Positions 9,969-22,667 of a stretch of DNA of 64,000 bases are shown here, piece by piece. The notes beneath the pieces are model-generated. The model worked only from the letters and a program-made list of their open reading frames with translations, was not told where the DNA came from and ran no database searches. The DNA comes from Pectobacterium sp. PL152. Its GTDB lineage: Bacteria; Pseudomonadota; Gammaproteobacteria; Enterobacterales; Enterobacteriaceae. Each line of letters opens with the position of its first letter. Position 1 is the stretch's first letter. The DNA lies in assembly GCA_021907015.1 (NCBI GenBank), contig CP091064.1:496001-560000 (forward strand). Reading direction: 5' to 3'. A program made the position numbers and the translations under genes.

Positions 9969-10547
9969 ATGCTGAAGAAAACACTACTGAGCCTGACTGC
10001 AGTATCCATGCTTGCCTCTGCTGGTTCTGCACTGGCGGCAGAGTACAAGTTCGATAAAGAAGGCCAGCACGCGTTTATTGAATTCCGCATTAAACACCTC
10101 GGTTACAGCTGGCTTTACGGCAGCTTTAACGACTTCGATGGCGCCTTTACCTTTGATGAGAAAAACCCATCAGCAGATAAAGTAAATGTCACTATCAACA
10201 CTAACAGCGTTGACACTAACCACGCTGAGCGTGACAAGCACCTACGCAGCGCAGAATTTTTAAACGTTACCAAGCATCCGCAGGCAACGTTTACCTCAAC
10301 GGAAGTGAAGAAAGACGGCGAAGATTACGATATTACCGGCAACCTGACCTTAAACGGCGTCACCAAGCCTGTTAAGCTCGATGCCAAACTCATCGGTCAG
10401 GGCGATGACCCGTGGGGTAACTATCGTGCAGGGTTTCAAGCCGAAGGCACTATCAAGCTGAAAGACTTCAACATTACGACCGATTTAGGTCCAGCTTCGC
10501 AGGATGTAGAACTGATTATTGCCGTTGAAGGCGTTCGCCAGAAGTAA
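9969..10547 (+). CDS. yceI: Periplasmic YceI-family protein
   Basis: 192 residues with a signal peptide ending in SALA (cleavage near residue 23), followed by the lipocalin-like beta barrel that binds polyisoprenoids in homologues. Family blocks [16 protein letters not shown] and the [17 protein letters not shown] stretch are present. Expected in the periplasm, partner of YceJ. In E. coli it is induced by osmotic and alkaline stress. A strong terminator follows. Confidence 0.94.
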   Translation: MLKKTLLSLTAVSMLASAGSALAAEYKFDKEGQHAFIEFRIKHLGYSWLYGSFNDFDGAFTFDEKNPSADKVNVTINTNSVDTNHAERDKHLRSAEFLNVTKHPQATFTSTEVKKDGEDYDITGNLTLNGVTKPVKLDAKLIGQGDDPWGNYRAGFQAEGTIKLKDFNITTDLGPASQDVELIIAVEGVRQK

Positions 10548-10571
10548 GGCGACACCACGCATTAACAGCAA

Positions 10572-10600
10572 AAGCCCTTTCCTTTGGAAAGGGCTTTTTA
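10572..10600 (+). terminator. Terminator after yceI
   Basis: Stem AAGCCCTTTCC / GGAAAGGGCTT with a 3-nt loop and a T tail, 24 bp after yceI. It may also serve trhO from the other strand. Confidence 0.9.
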
Positions 10601-10621
10601 TATTACGCGATTAGCCGCTAA

Positions 10622-11689
10622 TTATTCAGCCTTGTCTTTCGCGACAGGAGCCGGAATGTGCAGCGTTGACTGCAATAATCCTTTGGATTTATTGAAGATT
10701 TTCATTCCATTTTCACGTCCGCTGCGTATCGCTCTTTGCTCCTCCAGCGGCAGCTTCGTTTCATCCTGACACTGCGTGCTACAGCAGCCTTCGTATTTTG
10801 CAGCGCAGGAAGGACACTGGATAAACAGAAGATGGCACCCTTCATTACGGCAGTTAGTGTGGCTATCACACGACGCCCCGCACTGATGGCAATGCGCAAT
10901 GACGTCATCAGAAATGCGCTCTCCCATTCGTTCGTCAAACACGAAATTCTTGCCGATAAACTTCAGCGGTAGTCCCTGAGCTTTAGCCTGGCGCGTATAT
11001 TCAATAATACCGCCCTCTACGTGATACACGTTCTTAAAGCCGTGGTGCAACATGTAGGCGCTGGCCTTCTCGCAGCGAATACCGCCCGTGCAGTACATGA
11101 CAATATTTTTGTCGCGCGCCTCATCCAGCATTTCAACCGCCATCGGCAACTGCTCACGAAACGTATCCGACGGCACTTCCAGTGCGTTCTCGAAATGCCC
11201 GACTTCATATTCGTAATGGTTACGCATATCGACGAACACGGTGTCAGGATCGTCAGCCATCGCATTAACCTGATCGGCTTTCAGGTATTGTCCGACATTC
11301 GCTGGGTTAAATGTTGGATCGTCAATCCCATCAGCGACAATCCGTTCACGTACTTTCATACGCAATACCCAGAATGATTTCCCGTCATCTTCCAGAGCGA
11401 TATTTAAGCGAATCTGATCGAGCGCCGGGTGCGCACTGAACAATACCGCCTTAAAGGCCTCGAACTGATTATTGGGCACGCTGATTTGGGCGTTAATCCC
11501 CTCAGTCGCAATGTAAATACGACCGAAGACCTGACATTGCTCAAGCTGAATATACAGACTATCGCGAAAGGCTTTTGGATCGTCAATGGTGAAATATTTA
11601 TAGAAGGAAACTGTGGTACGCGGCTCGGTTTCCGCAAGCATACGCGCCTTCAGTTCCTCATTAGAAATCCGGTTATGTAACACTGGCAT
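10622..11689 (-). CDS. trhO: tRNA uridine(34) hydroxylase TrhO (YceA)
   Basis: Oxygen-dependent 5-hydroxylation of U34 in tRNA wobble positions. 355 residues: an N-terminal acylphosphatase-like domain, then a rhodanese domain with active-site Cys in [11 protein letters not shown], then a Cys-rich tail ([26 protein letters not shown]). The start at MPVLHNRIS (11689) has an AGGA ribosome site about 8 nt upstream; seven further codons to 11710 lack one. Divergent from the flavin oxidoreductase gene. Confidence 0.94.
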   Translation of the reverse strand: MPVLHNRISNEELKARMLAETEPRTTVSFYKYFTIDDPKAFRDSLYIQLEQCQVFGRIYIATEGINAQISVPNNQFEAFKAVLFSAHPALDQIRLNIALEDDGKSFWVLRMKVRERIVADGIDDPTFNPANVGQYLKADQVNAMADDPDTVFVDMRNHYEYEVGHFENALEVPSDTFREQLPMAVEMLDEARDKNIVMYCTGGIRCEKASAYMLHHGFKNVYHVEGGIIEYTRQAKAQGLPLKFIGKNFVFDERMGERISDDVIAHCHQCGASCDSHTNCRNEGCHLLFIQCPSCAAKYEGCCSTQCQDETKLPLEEQRAIRSGRENGMKIFNKSKGLLQSTLHIPAPVAKDKAE

Positions 11690-11850
11690 GGTGTACGTTC
11701 CTGTCTTCATTGAGGTTAGCGTGTGACGTTCATCATCGAGCCATAGCCCGACACATTGAATCGCCCGGCATCATACCTGATAGCGTTGAGGCTGTCAGGG
11801 CATGAAATGAATAGCGCGACGACAAAGAGTGATCTACCGTAAACCAATGA

Positions 11851-12996
<1,146 letters not shown>

Positions 12997-13255
12997 CGGT
13001 GTAAATACGCTGTGTCAGGCGGTCCCTATCTGGGTCGCCACTTCCCTACCTCGCCACGCGTCATGCCACCAAAGGTCAAAACTCATTCTTTGAAAATGAT
13101 AGGATCAAGGCTGTTTTTGCATAAAAATCAGTCAATAACGCGGCGGTAATTTGTGTTATTGGCAAAGCGCCGTAATAATCTATCTTGCAGTTAACCATTA
13201 ACTCGTTTTTAACGGTTCGCGTGCTGACCAGCACCAAAATATTGATACTGAGGCC

Positions 13256-14176
13256 ATGACACAAATCCCTTCTTTTAATCGTTCATTGCTACATCCGCGC
13301 TACTGGCTCACCTGGTTGGGCATCGGCATCCTTTACCTCATCGTTTTGCTTCCCTATCCCGTTCTGTATCGTATCGGTACCGCACTTGGTCATTTGGCTC
13401 TGCGTCTATTGCCAAAGCGCGTCAACGTTGCCGCCCGTAACCTCGAACTGTGCTTCCCCGAGATGTCGCAGGCTGAGCGTGATGCATTAGTCAGGAAAAA
13501 TTTTGAATCTGTCGGCATGGGCGTAATTGAAACCGGTATGGCCTGGTTTTGGCCAGACTGGCGTATCGAACGCTGGTTTACGGTGACTGGCCTTGAACAT
13601 ATTCGCCCTGTGCCGGAAAAGCAGCAAGGCGTGCTGCTCATTGGTCTGCATTTCCTGACGCTGGAATTGGGTGCTCGCATCTTTGGCATACACAATCCAG
13701 GGATCGGGGTGTACCGCCCGAATGATAACAAGCTGATTGACTGGTTACAGACGTGGGGAAGGATGCGGTCCAATAAATCCATGCTGGATCGTAAAGATCT
13801 CAAAGGGATGATTCGCGCACTCAAACAGGGAGAGATCATCTGGTATGCACCCGATCACGATTACGGCCCACAAAGCAGCGTATTCGCCCCTCTGTTTGCC
13901 GTAGAGAAAGCGGCAACAACCCGCGGTAGCTATATGTTGATAAAGACCGCGCGCCCTGCCGTCGTTCCTTTTGTTCCACGTCGTCTGCCTGACGGAAAAG
14001 GCTATGAACTGCTGATCCAACCTGCAGAACAGGGTGCACCTGTAGATAACGAAACCGCAACAGCCGTTTGGATGAACACCGTCGTTGAACAGAATATTCT
14101 GCTCGCACGGGATCAATATATGTGGCTGCACCGCCGGTTCAAAACCCGCCCGGAAGGCGAACTGTCCCTTTATTAA
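13256..14176 (+). CDS. lpxL: Kdo2-lipid IVA lauroyltransferase LpxL
   Basis: 306 residues, the same as E. coli LpxL (HtrB). Adds the first secondary acyl chain (laurate from acyl-ACP) to Kdo2-lipid IVA at the inner membrane. Shows an N-terminal membrane helix ([14 protein letters not shown]), the catalytic HX4E motif (H132, E137 in HFLTLE), YRPNDN and [13 protein letters not shown]. Intact. Convergent with opgH across a shared hairpin terminator. Confidence 0.95.
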   Translation: MTQIPSFNRSLLHPRYWLTWLGIGILYLIVLLPYPVLYRIGTALGHLALRLLPKRVNVAARNLELCFPEMSQAERDALVRKNFESVGMGVIETGMAWFWPDWRIERWFTVTGLEHIRPVPEKQQGVLLIGLHFLTLELGARIFGIHNPGIGVYRPNDNKLIDWLQTWGRMRSNKSMLDRKDLKGMIRALKQGEIIWYAPDHDYGPQSSVFAPLFAVEKAATTRGSYMLIKTARPAVVPFVPRRLPDGKGYELLIQPAEQGAPVDNETATAVWMNTVVEQNILLARDQYMWLHRRFKTRPEGELSLY

Positions 14177-14238
14177 CGAACGCCTTTCAGTACCGGTTGC
14201 GCATTGCAGGAGCTGCGGCACCTTGTGACAGACGAAAA

Positions 14239-14270
14239 AAAGCAACGGCGATTGATCGCCGTTGCTTTAT
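14239..14270. terminator. Bidirectional terminator between lpxL and opgH
   Basis: Stem AAAGCAACGGCGA / TCGCCGTTGCTTT with loop TTGA, and A and T tracts on the two sides. Confidence 0.9.
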
Positions 14271-14289
14271 CTTTCACGCCAACGCGACG

Positions 14290-16853
14290 TTAGCTTTTGA
14301 TATGAGGTGCGGGAAGTTTCTGGTAAGACTCAACCCACGCAGCATACGCTTCCGGTTTTTGCCACACATGGTAATGCAAACGCGATATCGTCACAGGATC
14401 GCTAAGCAGTGCCAGACGCTGATTATTGCTCACCTCTTCCGGCTTGCGACTCAAGGCCTCACGCACATTCTTCTCACGCACGTCTTCAATCGCCCGACTG
14501 AAGCGATGGCGCGCCGTCGCCATTGCGCTGGCAAGGGCGTTAATTGACGGATCGAAGACGGCCTGCATAAACCCGCTATCCAACCTACGCTGATGGTTCA
14601 GTCGGCAATATTCGTCGGTCGCGACCAATTCACGCGGCGGATTAAACTCTTCCGGTATCATCAGCAACTTGGCACGTTTACAGCCCAGCCCCAATGACGC
14701 GCGGCTCGAGTAAACCGAAACAAACGGCGACAAAATCAGCGAGAAGACAATTGGAGCCAGCCACCACAGGAAGCGCAGATCCAACCATGCCATACCAATC
14801 GCCCAGACCAGCCCCAGAATCAACTGAGAGCCGTGGCGCACGAATGCTTCGCTCCACGGGGTTGCATCGTCGTCACGCTGCGGAGAATTCCACTGTACCG
14901 ACCAGCCGAGAAACGCACTAACAACAAACACCGTGTGGAACAGCATACGAACCGGTGCCAGCAAGACCGAGAACAGCATTTCCAGCAGCAATGAAAGAAA
15001 TACCCGGAAAGCACCGCCGTACTCTCTTGCGCCTTTCGCCCACACCAGAATTACGCTCAACAGTTTTGGCAAGAACAGCAAAACCAACGTCGTCGAGAAC
15101 AGTGCGATAGCCAGTTCCGGCCGCCACTGTGGCCAGACGGGGAACAGCTGCCGGGGCTGCAGGAAGTACTGGGGCTCCATAAGCGTATGTACAACCTGCA
15201 ACGCCGTAGAGAGCATCAGGAACATAAACCACAGCGGTGCCGACAGATAAGACATTACGCCGGTAAGGAAAACAGCGCGGTGAACCGGATGCATACCTTT
15301 GACCAGGAACAACCGGAAGTTCATCAGGTTACCATGGCACCAGCGGCGGTCACGTTTCAGCTCATCCAGCAGGTTAGGCGGCAGCTCTTCATAACTTCCC
15401 GGCAGATCGTAGGCGATCCACACCCCCATCCTGCGCGACGCATCAGCGCCGCTTCGACGAAGTCGTGAGAAAGAATCGCACCAGCAAACGACCCTTCACC
15501 CGGCAGCGGTGCCAAAGCACAGTGCTCGATGAACGGTTTCACGCGGATAATCGCGTTATGTCCCCAGTAATGTGATTCACCCAGTTGCCAGAAGTGCAGG
15601 CCTGCGGTGAACAGCGGGCCGTAAACACGCGTCGCAAACTGCTGGCAACGTGCATATAGCGTATCCATACCTGACGCTTTCGGTGACGACTGGATGATAC
15701 CGGCGTTCGGGTTCGCTTCCATCAGCCTGACCAGAGACGTCAAGCATTCACCGCTCATGACGCTATCGGCATCCAGAATGACCATGTAGCTGTACTGGTT
15801 GCCCCAGCGGCGGCAGAAGTCATCGATATTGCCGCTTTTACGTTTAACGCGGCGACGGCGACGGCGATAGAAAATACGCCCTGCTCCGCCGACATCACGG
15901 CACAGCTCCATCCAGGCTTTTTGCTCTGCCACGCAGATATCGGGATCGTTACTGTCGCTCAGAACGTAAATATCAAAATGCTCAAGATTGCCCGTCGCTT
16001 CAACTGATTCATACGTCGCACGCAGTCCCGCAAACACGCGTTCTACGTCTTCGTTACAAATCGGCATGATTAACGCCGTGCGATGTTCTGGATTCAGCGG
16101 TTCATTACCCACCGTCGTGGAAGAGATGCTGTATTTATCTCGACCAATCAGCAGTTGCAGGAACCCCATCAGTGCGGTCCAGAACCCAGCCGATACCCAG
16201 CAGAACAGCACGGCAAACAGAACCAGTATGCCGCTTTGCAACACATAAGGAAGCAGCTGCATTAGCGAGCGCGTCCACGGTTGACCCGCCATTTCAAACG
16301 GATTGATGAGCGCCCATCCCTGATAAGGCAGGATGGTTTTCATGTACCAGGTTGCGATCGCCGTCTGAAACAGCGTTAACGCCAGCAGAATATAGCGGCG
16401 GATTGTCCCCACCAGACGCCAGCGGTTTTCGGAAATTTTCTCTTCCGGGCTGTAATGAGGGCGAGGCGGCACAGTACGGCCCAACAGACTTTCCCACCAA
16501 CGAACCAATGGATTCGTCCGCCAGACGTCCGGGAACATAGAAGCGCGAGTAATAACGGGCATCGCTTTTAATGCCGTCCGCCCTTCTCTGTCACTGCCGA
16601 GTTGCTTAGCGTTATCCAGGCCATCTTCCCAGGCCATTTCAAGACGTGCCTGCACGGAATGCAGCGCAGCATCGTCTTCGGCCTGAACATTAACCTGATG
16701 ACCTTCAGACTGGCTATTTTCAGATAAGGTCTGATGCAAAACGGCCTGATCGTTCCAGGCCGCTTGCGGTAATTTTTCGCGAAGAACCTCTGCCTGCTCG
16801 GCAGGCAGAGGTAGTTTCTCAATATAATCGAGAGAAGAAGTTGACTTATTCAT
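14290..16853 (-). CDS. opgH: Glucans biosynthesis glucosyltransferase OpgH (MdoH), frame broken as sequenced
   Basis: Inner-membrane GT2 glucosyltransferase that uses UDP-glucose to build the linear beta-1,2 backbone of osmoregulated periplasmic glucans. The catalytic region shows [11 protein letters not shown] and the QXXRW-like RRWCHGN, flanked by many transmembrane helices. One frame break at 15430-15431: [12 protein letters not shown] needs GGG where the sequence has GG. Repaired length is 854 residues (E. coli 847). Its start overlaps the opgG stop by 8 bp, so translation is coupled. Loss of glucans abolishes virulence in soft-rot relatives. Confidence 0.92.
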
Positions 16854-18414
16854 TAGCAGGCAGCTGATTGCTCCAGGTTTCAGTCAATGTCGTCTCGCCA
16901 TTAACCAATGCAGCTCTCATTTCAGTCGGCTGTTTCGCATCTTTCACGCGCAAACGCAGCGTCAGACGCCAGCCATGAGTTACTGGGTTATAGCGAACAT
17001 TATTTTCTACAATCTCGCCGTTATCGCCAATGCTGACCTGAGAGGCCACCGGAGTGCTCTCATCCAGCTCTTTTAAATTCGGTCCAACAAAATCCACAAT
17101 ATACGCGATCGTGCCGTCAGGCTGGCGGATCAGGTTAGATTGTTTAACATCACCGGCAGAACGGCGAGTCTGTTGAACATAGGCAATGTTCGGAGAATGC
17201 AGTTGATCTTCGTCGCGCGTAAAGTGCAGACGATATTTAATATCCAGCGGTTTGCCCGTTTCTGGCAACACATCAGGCGTCCAGAAAGCAACGATGTTGT
17301 CGTTGGTTTCATCCGCGGTAGGGATTTCAACCAGCTCGACTTTTCCTTTACCCCACTCGCCTTTCGGTTCAACCCAGCCGCTTGGGCGCAGATCGTAACG
17401 ATCGTCGAGATCTTCATAAGCAGTAAAATCACGGCCGCGTTGCAGCAGGCCAAACCCTTTCGGATTTTCTATCGCGTAAGTGCTCACAGACAGGTGCTTA
17501 GGATTATTCAGCGGACGCCAAATCCATTCGCCATTACCGGCATGAATTGACAGACCGTTAGAGTCATTCAGTGCTGGACGGTAGTTCAGCGTCGGCGACG
17601 GCTGGTTCGGCCCGAACAGATACATACTGGTCAGCGGAGCGATACCCAACTTGCCCACTTTATCGCGCAGGAAGACTTTAGCCTGAACGTCTACGACGCT
17701 GTCACGCCCTGGGTAAACGGTAAACCGATAAGCTCCTGCGGCACGTGGAGAATCCAACAGTGCATAAATCACCAGGTGTTTATCATTTGGTTTTGGACGT
17801 TCAATCCAGAACTCACGGAAACGTGGGAACTCTTCACCAGAAGGCAACGCTGTATCGATCGCCAAACCACGCGCAGATAAGCCATAAATCTGGCCTTTAC
17901 CTACCACACGGAAATAGCTGGCACCCAGCATACTGACAATTTCATCGTTCTTATCGGCTTTATTGATCGGATAGAGAACTTTAAAACCGGCAAAGCCGAG
18001 ATTCTTAACCGTTTCAGGATCGTGGTTGACGGAGCCAAAATCAAAATACTCAGAAGAGTATTTAATCTCATCAACCGTTGTCGCCGTCACTTCATTAATT
18101 TTTACCGGGGTATCGAAATACATGCCCTGATGGTAAAACTGGAGTTTGAAAGGCGTCTGTACATTATTCCAGTATGATTTGTCGTTATTGAAACGAATTT
18201 GCTGGTAGTCCGCAAATTTCATATCACGGAATTGCGCAGGAAGATTACTTTTCGGCGCTTCAAAACCTTTTCCAGCCAGCTTTTCAGCCTGCTGTGCCAC
18301 ATCATCAATAGAGAATGCCCACGCTGGCACTGCACTTACAGACAGCATAACGGCGGCGGACAGCCAGCGAAGGCTAGCAACCCGCTGTTTAAACCCAAAT
18401 TTATTATCCAGCAC
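16846..18414 (-). CDS. opgG: Glucans biosynthesis protein OpgG (MdoG)
   Basis: Periplasmic partner of OpgH that acts on the glucan backbone to add or arrange branches. 522 residues, with a signal peptide of about 33 residues ending PAWA and then the conserved [16 protein letters not shown]. First gene of the opgGH operon; it overlaps opgH by 8 bp. The frame is intact. Confidence 0.95.
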   Translation of the reverse strand: MLDNKFGFKQRVASLRWLSAAVMLSVSAVPAWAFSIDDVAQQAEKLAGKGFEAPKSNLPAQFRDMKFADYQQIRFNNDKSYWNNVQTPFKLQFYHQGMYFDTPVKINEVTATTVDEIKYSSEYFDFGSVNHDPETVKNLGFAGFKVLYPINKADKNDEIVSMLGASYFRVVGKGQIYGLSARGLAIDTALPSGEEFPRFREFWIERPKPNDKHLVIYALLDSPRAAGAYRFTVYPGRDSVVDVQAKVFLRDKVGKLGIAPLTSMYLFGPNQPSPTLNYRPALNDSNGLSIHAGNGEWIWRPLNNPKHLSVSTYAIENPKGFGLLQRGRDFTAYEDLDDRYDLRPSGWVEPKGEWGKGKVELVEIPTADETNDNIVAFWTPDVLPETGKPLDIKYRLHFTRDEDQLHSPNIAYVQQTRRSAGDVKQSNLIRQPDGTIAYIVDFVGPNLKELDESTPVASQVSIGDNGEIVENNVRYNPVTHGWRLTLRLRVKDAKQPTEMRAALVNGETTLTETWSNQLPANE

Positions 18415-18789
18415 AGCTCCCCCTGTTCGTGTGCTTCAATCAACTAAAATCCATATTAATGGATAAGTTAGCTTTCCGACAACTTGATAAAGATATTGTT
18501 CATCATAATAGGTCAGCGTTTAAACAACGAGAACGCTAAAGCATGATAAACCGGGTGGTAAAAGTGGAAAACAGCCACGGACTATAGCGAATATCGACCG
18601 ATGCGTGCGTAGGATTATTCCGTTTACGCCCGTGCAATTTTCTGGCTCGCCACCGATCAGCACAGGAATGAATATTGGCATCGGTTCGCATGTTGCCTGA
18701 GGTCTATCGGTATAAACATTTGTGTAACAATGCAGGGACAAGTAAAGTACACTCCTGACTGAACCCGGTATTGTTGAATTAAGACTGCT
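18415..18789. other. Intergenic region between opgG and the DUF2946 gene
   Basis: About 375 bp between divergent genes. It must hold the opgGH promoter and the DUF2946 promoter. No operator or RNA recognised; a short inverted repeat (AGCGTT/AACGCT) near 18513-18536 is too weak to call. Confidence 0.5.
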
Positions 18790-19290
18790 ATGCTTTTGTC
18801 CGCGCTACGACGGCGAAGTTTCCCAGCCTGGGTCGGCATCTTCGCTATTTTGACCATCTTCGTTGCTCCAGTGATTTCACAAACACTGGTGCTTCACGAG
18901 CGTGAGCATCGCTTTCATGAACATGGACACCATGAAGATGAGCGCCATGACAATAGTGCAACAGCGCACACCAGCCACAGCGGCAACCTAGCGGAGCAAC
19001 CGCATACCGGACACGCGATGTCTGGGCACCACGCAACGCCATCACACCATTCTCCTTCATCGCCGTCGATGATGATGGATCATGCCGCTTGCGGTTACTG
19101 TGTACTCTTTTCGTATACGCCAGCGCTATTCGCAGCAGGATCTCCCAACCCCATACTGACCGCGTCTTTATCTGGAAGCGCTGGTTATTCATTTTATCTC
19201 CCGTATTGTCCTTCCCGAACGTTACGCTTCCCCAGTGGTGCGCGCCCCACCTTTCTGAATCATGCATCATCATGCCATGTGCATTTATAA
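18790..19290 (+). CDS. His-rich DUF2946 family protein
   Basis: About 166 codons: an N-terminal hydrophobic helix (WVGIFAILTIFVAPVIS), then a very His-rich stretch (HEREHRFHEHGHHEDERH; HTGHAMSGHHATPSHH), then the family motif DHAACGYCVLF and a second hydrophobic segment. Such proteins are membrane-attached, likely metal-binding, and sit next to PepSY or copper/iron uptake genes. The C-terminus may be mis-framed: a +1 frame after about 19160 would end in VVRAPPF at 19258, closer to the usual family ending. The metal is not known; His/Met/Cys content fits copper. The PepSY gene follows 69 bp downstream. Confidence 0.7.
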   Translation: MLLSALRRRSFPAWVGIFAILTIFVAPVISQTLVLHEREHRFHEHGHHEDERHDNSATAHTSHSGNLAEQPHTGHAMSGHHATPSHHSPSSPSMMMDHAACGYCVLFSYTPALFAAGSPNPILTASLSGSAGYSFYLPYCPSRTLRFPSGARPTFLNHASSCHVHL

Positions 19291-19359
19291 CGCATCGCGC
19301 TATACCCTTTCAGGTGTAGCGTTTGATCATTTTTTTACTAAATGATTTCAGAGGGTTTT

Positions 19360-20881
19360 ATGTCACACCCTAATCAGGCATCAGCCACTGCTGCCGCCTC
19401 CGGTACGCGCTCAGCCGGGGAAACCACGTCGGATCAACACGCAGTAGACAACGTATCGCCACGTGCCGCGATCGTCGCTCTGTTCATCCGGCTGCATTTT
19501 TATATCGGTATTTTTGTCGGTCCTTTTATTTTTATCGCAGCCCTGACAGGAACGCTGTATGTCCTGACGCCCCAGATTGAAAATCGGCTGTATTCACACC
19601 AGTTGTTTACCGAAAGCCAGGGCACGCCACATTCGCTGGCTGAACAAATCCGTGCCGCACAGGCGGGGCTCGTTCACCACCAGGATGCAAAATTACTGGC
19701 GATACGCCCTGCTCCTGCCGCCGGAGAAACCACTCGCGTGATGTTTGCCTTACCGGAACTAGGGCCATCGGAAAGTCGCGCCGTTTTCATCGATCCCGTC
19801 TCGCTGGAAAATCGCGGCAGTGAGATTGTTTACGGCACCAGCGGCATTCTGCCATTCCGTACCTGGCTTGATTACCTGCACCGCGGTTTACTGTTAGGCG
19901 ATATCGGACGTAATTACAGTGAACTGGCGGCGTCATGGCTGTGGGTTGCGGCGCTAGGCGGCATAGTCATCTGGTGGTCCACTCGCCATCAGTCGTCAAC
20001 GGCCAAACGGCGGAAATTGAAAAATAGCCGGTCAACGGTAGCGAAGACGCAGCGCCTGCGTCACTGGCATGCCACGATGGGGTTAAGCCTTGTGCTTGGC
20101 TTGCTCTTTTCTCCGCGACGGGATTAACCTGGTCACAGTGGGCGGGAAGCAACATTTCTGTCGCCCGTACCGCGCTAGGATGGCAAACCCCATCAGTAAA
20201 AACTCAGTTGCCTGCCCCATGTCTCATCACGACACGATGCACGGTCACGATATGACGATGGCTACGGATGAGCACGCAGAACACCATGCGTCAATGCCGA
20301 TAGGGAATGTCGCAGCCTCTTCACCCGCGTTATTTGACGAGGTGCTGGCTGCCGCCCGTCGTGCCGGAATTGATGCCAATAAAATCGAAATTCGCCCCGC
20401 CACTCAACCGCACCGCGCCTGGACTGTCACGGAGATCGACCGCGCCTGGCCAACGCAGGTTGATGCCGCGTCGGTAAATCCTGATACGCTGGAGATTGTA
20501 GACAAAACCGATTTCAGCACCTTCCCGCTGGCCGCCAAGCTCACTCGTTGGGGCGTGGATGCACACATGGGCGTGCTATTCGGGTTGCCAAACCAACTCA
20601 TCCTCGCGGCGTTTGGGCTTGGACTCTGTGCAATGATCGTGTGGGGTTATCGGATGTGGTGGATACGCCGTCCAAAATCTCGTCATGGCGAGAATCCGGT
20701 CAACACGCTGACGGCGGCATGGTTAGTGGTTCCTGTCTTTCAGCGTGTGCTCATTGCGCTTATTACGCTGCTACTGGCGGTGAGTTTACCGGTCATGGGG
20801 ATCAGCCTGCTCATCTTCCTTCTGATTGACACGGTTCGGTGGTATATGGCTCACCCCAAGCAGGCTATTGTCAAAAGCTGA
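19360..20881 (+). CDS. PepSY domain membrane protein, frame broken as sequenced
   Basis: Large PepSY-associated transmembrane protein, about 507 residues when repaired. The order is an N-terminal helix (LHFYIGIFVGPFIFIAALTGTLYVL), a first PepSY-like periplasmic region, a helix ending IVIWWS, HWHATMGLSLVLGL, a His/Met-rich loop (MSHHDTMHGHDMTM, EHAEHHASM), a second PepSY region, and helices near the end. Frame breaks at 20107-20110 (T lost in TTTT) and 20215-20218 (C lost in CCCC). AGAGGG before ATG 19360 sets the start; an ATG at 19342 is in frame. These proteins often assist TonB-dependent metal or siderophore uptake; the His/Met loop and DUF2946 partner suggest copper or iron. Confidence 0.8.
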
Positions 20882-21029
20882 TTGCTACACTGACCTCATC
20901 ATCCAACACGGCAATAAAAAATCCGCCATTGTGCGACACAATTTATGCAACACAATTGTGCAACACCATGGCGGCCAATCAGTAATACCGTTTAACGGCA
21001 GACGTTAGAACGTCGTCCAGTCTGCTAAC

Positions 21030-22667
21030 TCACCTTTGGCAGTGGTTTTTCTGCACGGTTATTTTTGGTGCAGCCAGCGCCGGCGTTTCCGTTTTTCTAT
21101 TTAACGCCGCACTTTTGTACAATGAACCAAGGTTGAATACGCTGACCGTACGCGCGAGGCTATTTGCCTGATCCTGTAAAGAGAGCGCAGCGGCAGCGGA
21201 TTCTTCAACCAACGCGGCGTTTTGCTGGGTTGTCGTATCAATTTGTCCAACAGCCAGGTTGATTTGGTTGATGCCATCGCTTTGCTCACGGCTGGCCTGC
21301 GCAATTTCGCTGATGATTCCCGTAACACCTTGCACATTCGTCACCAGCGAGTTCATCGTCACGCCAGTTTCTTCTACCAGCCCCATGCCGTCTTGCACTT
21401 TCTTGAACGAGTCATCGATCAACTCTTTGATTTCTTTTGCCGCCGTAGCGCTTCGCTGAGCCAGCGCACGAACCTCACTGGCGACAACGGCAAATCCTCT
21501 GCCCTGTTCACCGGCGCGCGCCGCTTCAACAGCCGCATTCAGCGCCAAAATGTTAGTCTGGAATGCAATACCGTCAATCACGCCGATAATTTCCGCCATC
21601 CGCTGTGACGAATCACGGATGCCGCGCATTTCCTGCGTGACCGTTTCCATCATGGCACCGCTTTTCTTCACTGTTTCAGACGCGCTGGCCGCAAGATCTG
21701 TCGCCTGCGTCGTATTATCGGCAGTATTTCTGATCGTCGACGTCAGTTGTTCCATCGATGACGCCGTTTCTTCCAGCGAGCTTGCCTGCTCTTCCGTTCT
21801 GGCAGATAGATCCTGATTCCCTGCTGCAATTTGCGATGCAGCGCTGGAGATCGTTTCTGCGCCATCGCGCACTTGGCTAACAATCTGCCGTAGACTGCTG
21901 TTCATATTGTTCAAGGCAGATAACAGTTGGCCTGTTTCATCTTTACGATCGGTATAAATCTCAGAGGTCAGATCGCCTTTCGCGACATTTTCGGCAACAC
22001 CCAGCGCTTCCTGTAGCGGTTGGGTTACGCTACGGGTAATCAGTGAGGCAATAATCAACCCAGCCAGCGCACTGATGATAATGATCGTGGCGAGAACCAT
22101 CAGCGCATTTTTATAGCTTTCTCCCACTGCTTGCGCTGAGGATGACATCTTATCATCCTGTATATCGATGAATTCGTTGACCTTGCTGGTGTATTTTGCC
22201 TGAGTAACACGCGTAACGTTGAAGTATTCTTCGGCAGCAGCTTCCGTGTTCCCTGCCGAGATCAGTGAAGAGAGTTTGTTCGCTGAAGCAAGAAAATCGC
22301 GTCGAACGTCGCCAATATCACGCAGTACCGCAACAGATTTATCGTCATTGACGGACTGGTTCAGATACTCCATGAGTTCAGATATTCTCCCTGAACGCTC
22401 TTTGTTCAGCGCCAACTGTTTATTGATTTCACTTTCTGATTTAAGCAATAGCAACAGTTGCTGATTATTGAGATAGCCATTCAGCTCATCAATTAACTTA
22501 TTACTTTTGACGGTCAGTGGATAATTTTTCGAAACAATCTCATCCATCTTTTCGTGAAAGTCACTTAATTTTGAAATAGCAACGCTGCCGATTACCAAAA
22601 GCATCAATACCAGAAAAGAAAACCCTGCCCCTAATCGATATCCTATACGCCAGTTGGATAAACTCAT
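21030..22667 (-). CDS. Methyl-accepting chemotaxis protein (4HB sensor)
   Basis: 545 residues in an intact frame. Order: N-terminal membrane helix, periplasmic four-helix-bundle ligand domain (about residues 33-190), second membrane helix (ALMVLATIIIISALAGLIIASLI), HAMP domain, and a signalling hairpin with the invariant tip [16 protein letters not shown]. The C-terminal NWETF-like CheR tether of Tar/Tsr is absent (ends KNHCQR). AAGGAG is spaced correctly for ATG 22667. Ligand unknown. No convincing sigma-28 promoter was found in front. Confidence 0.93.
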   Translation of the reverse strand: MSLSNWRIGYRLGAGFSFLVLMLLVIGSVAISKLSDFHEKMDEIVSKNYPLTVKSNKLIDELNGYLNNQQLLLLLKSESEINKQLALNKERSGRISELMEYLNQSVNDDKSVAVLRDIGDVRRDFLASANKLSSLISAGNTEAAAEEYFNVTRVTQAKYTSKVNEFIDIQDDKMSSSAQAVGESYKNALMVLATIIIISALAGLIIASLITRSVTQPLQEALGVAENVAKGDLTSEIYTDRKDETGQLLSALNNMNSSLRQIVSQVRDGAETISSAASQIAAGNQDLSARTEEQASSLEETASSMEQLTSTIRNTADNTTQATDLAASASETVKKSGAMMETVTQEMRGIRDSSQRMAEIIGVIDGIAFQTNILALNAAVEAARAGEQGRGFAVVASEVRALAQRSATAAKEIKELIDDSFKKVQDGMGLVEETGVTMNSLVTNVQGVTGIISEIAQASREQSDGINQINLAVGQIDTTTQQNAALVEESAAAALSLQDQANSLARTVSVFNLGSLYKSAALNRKTETPALAAPKITVQKNHCQR

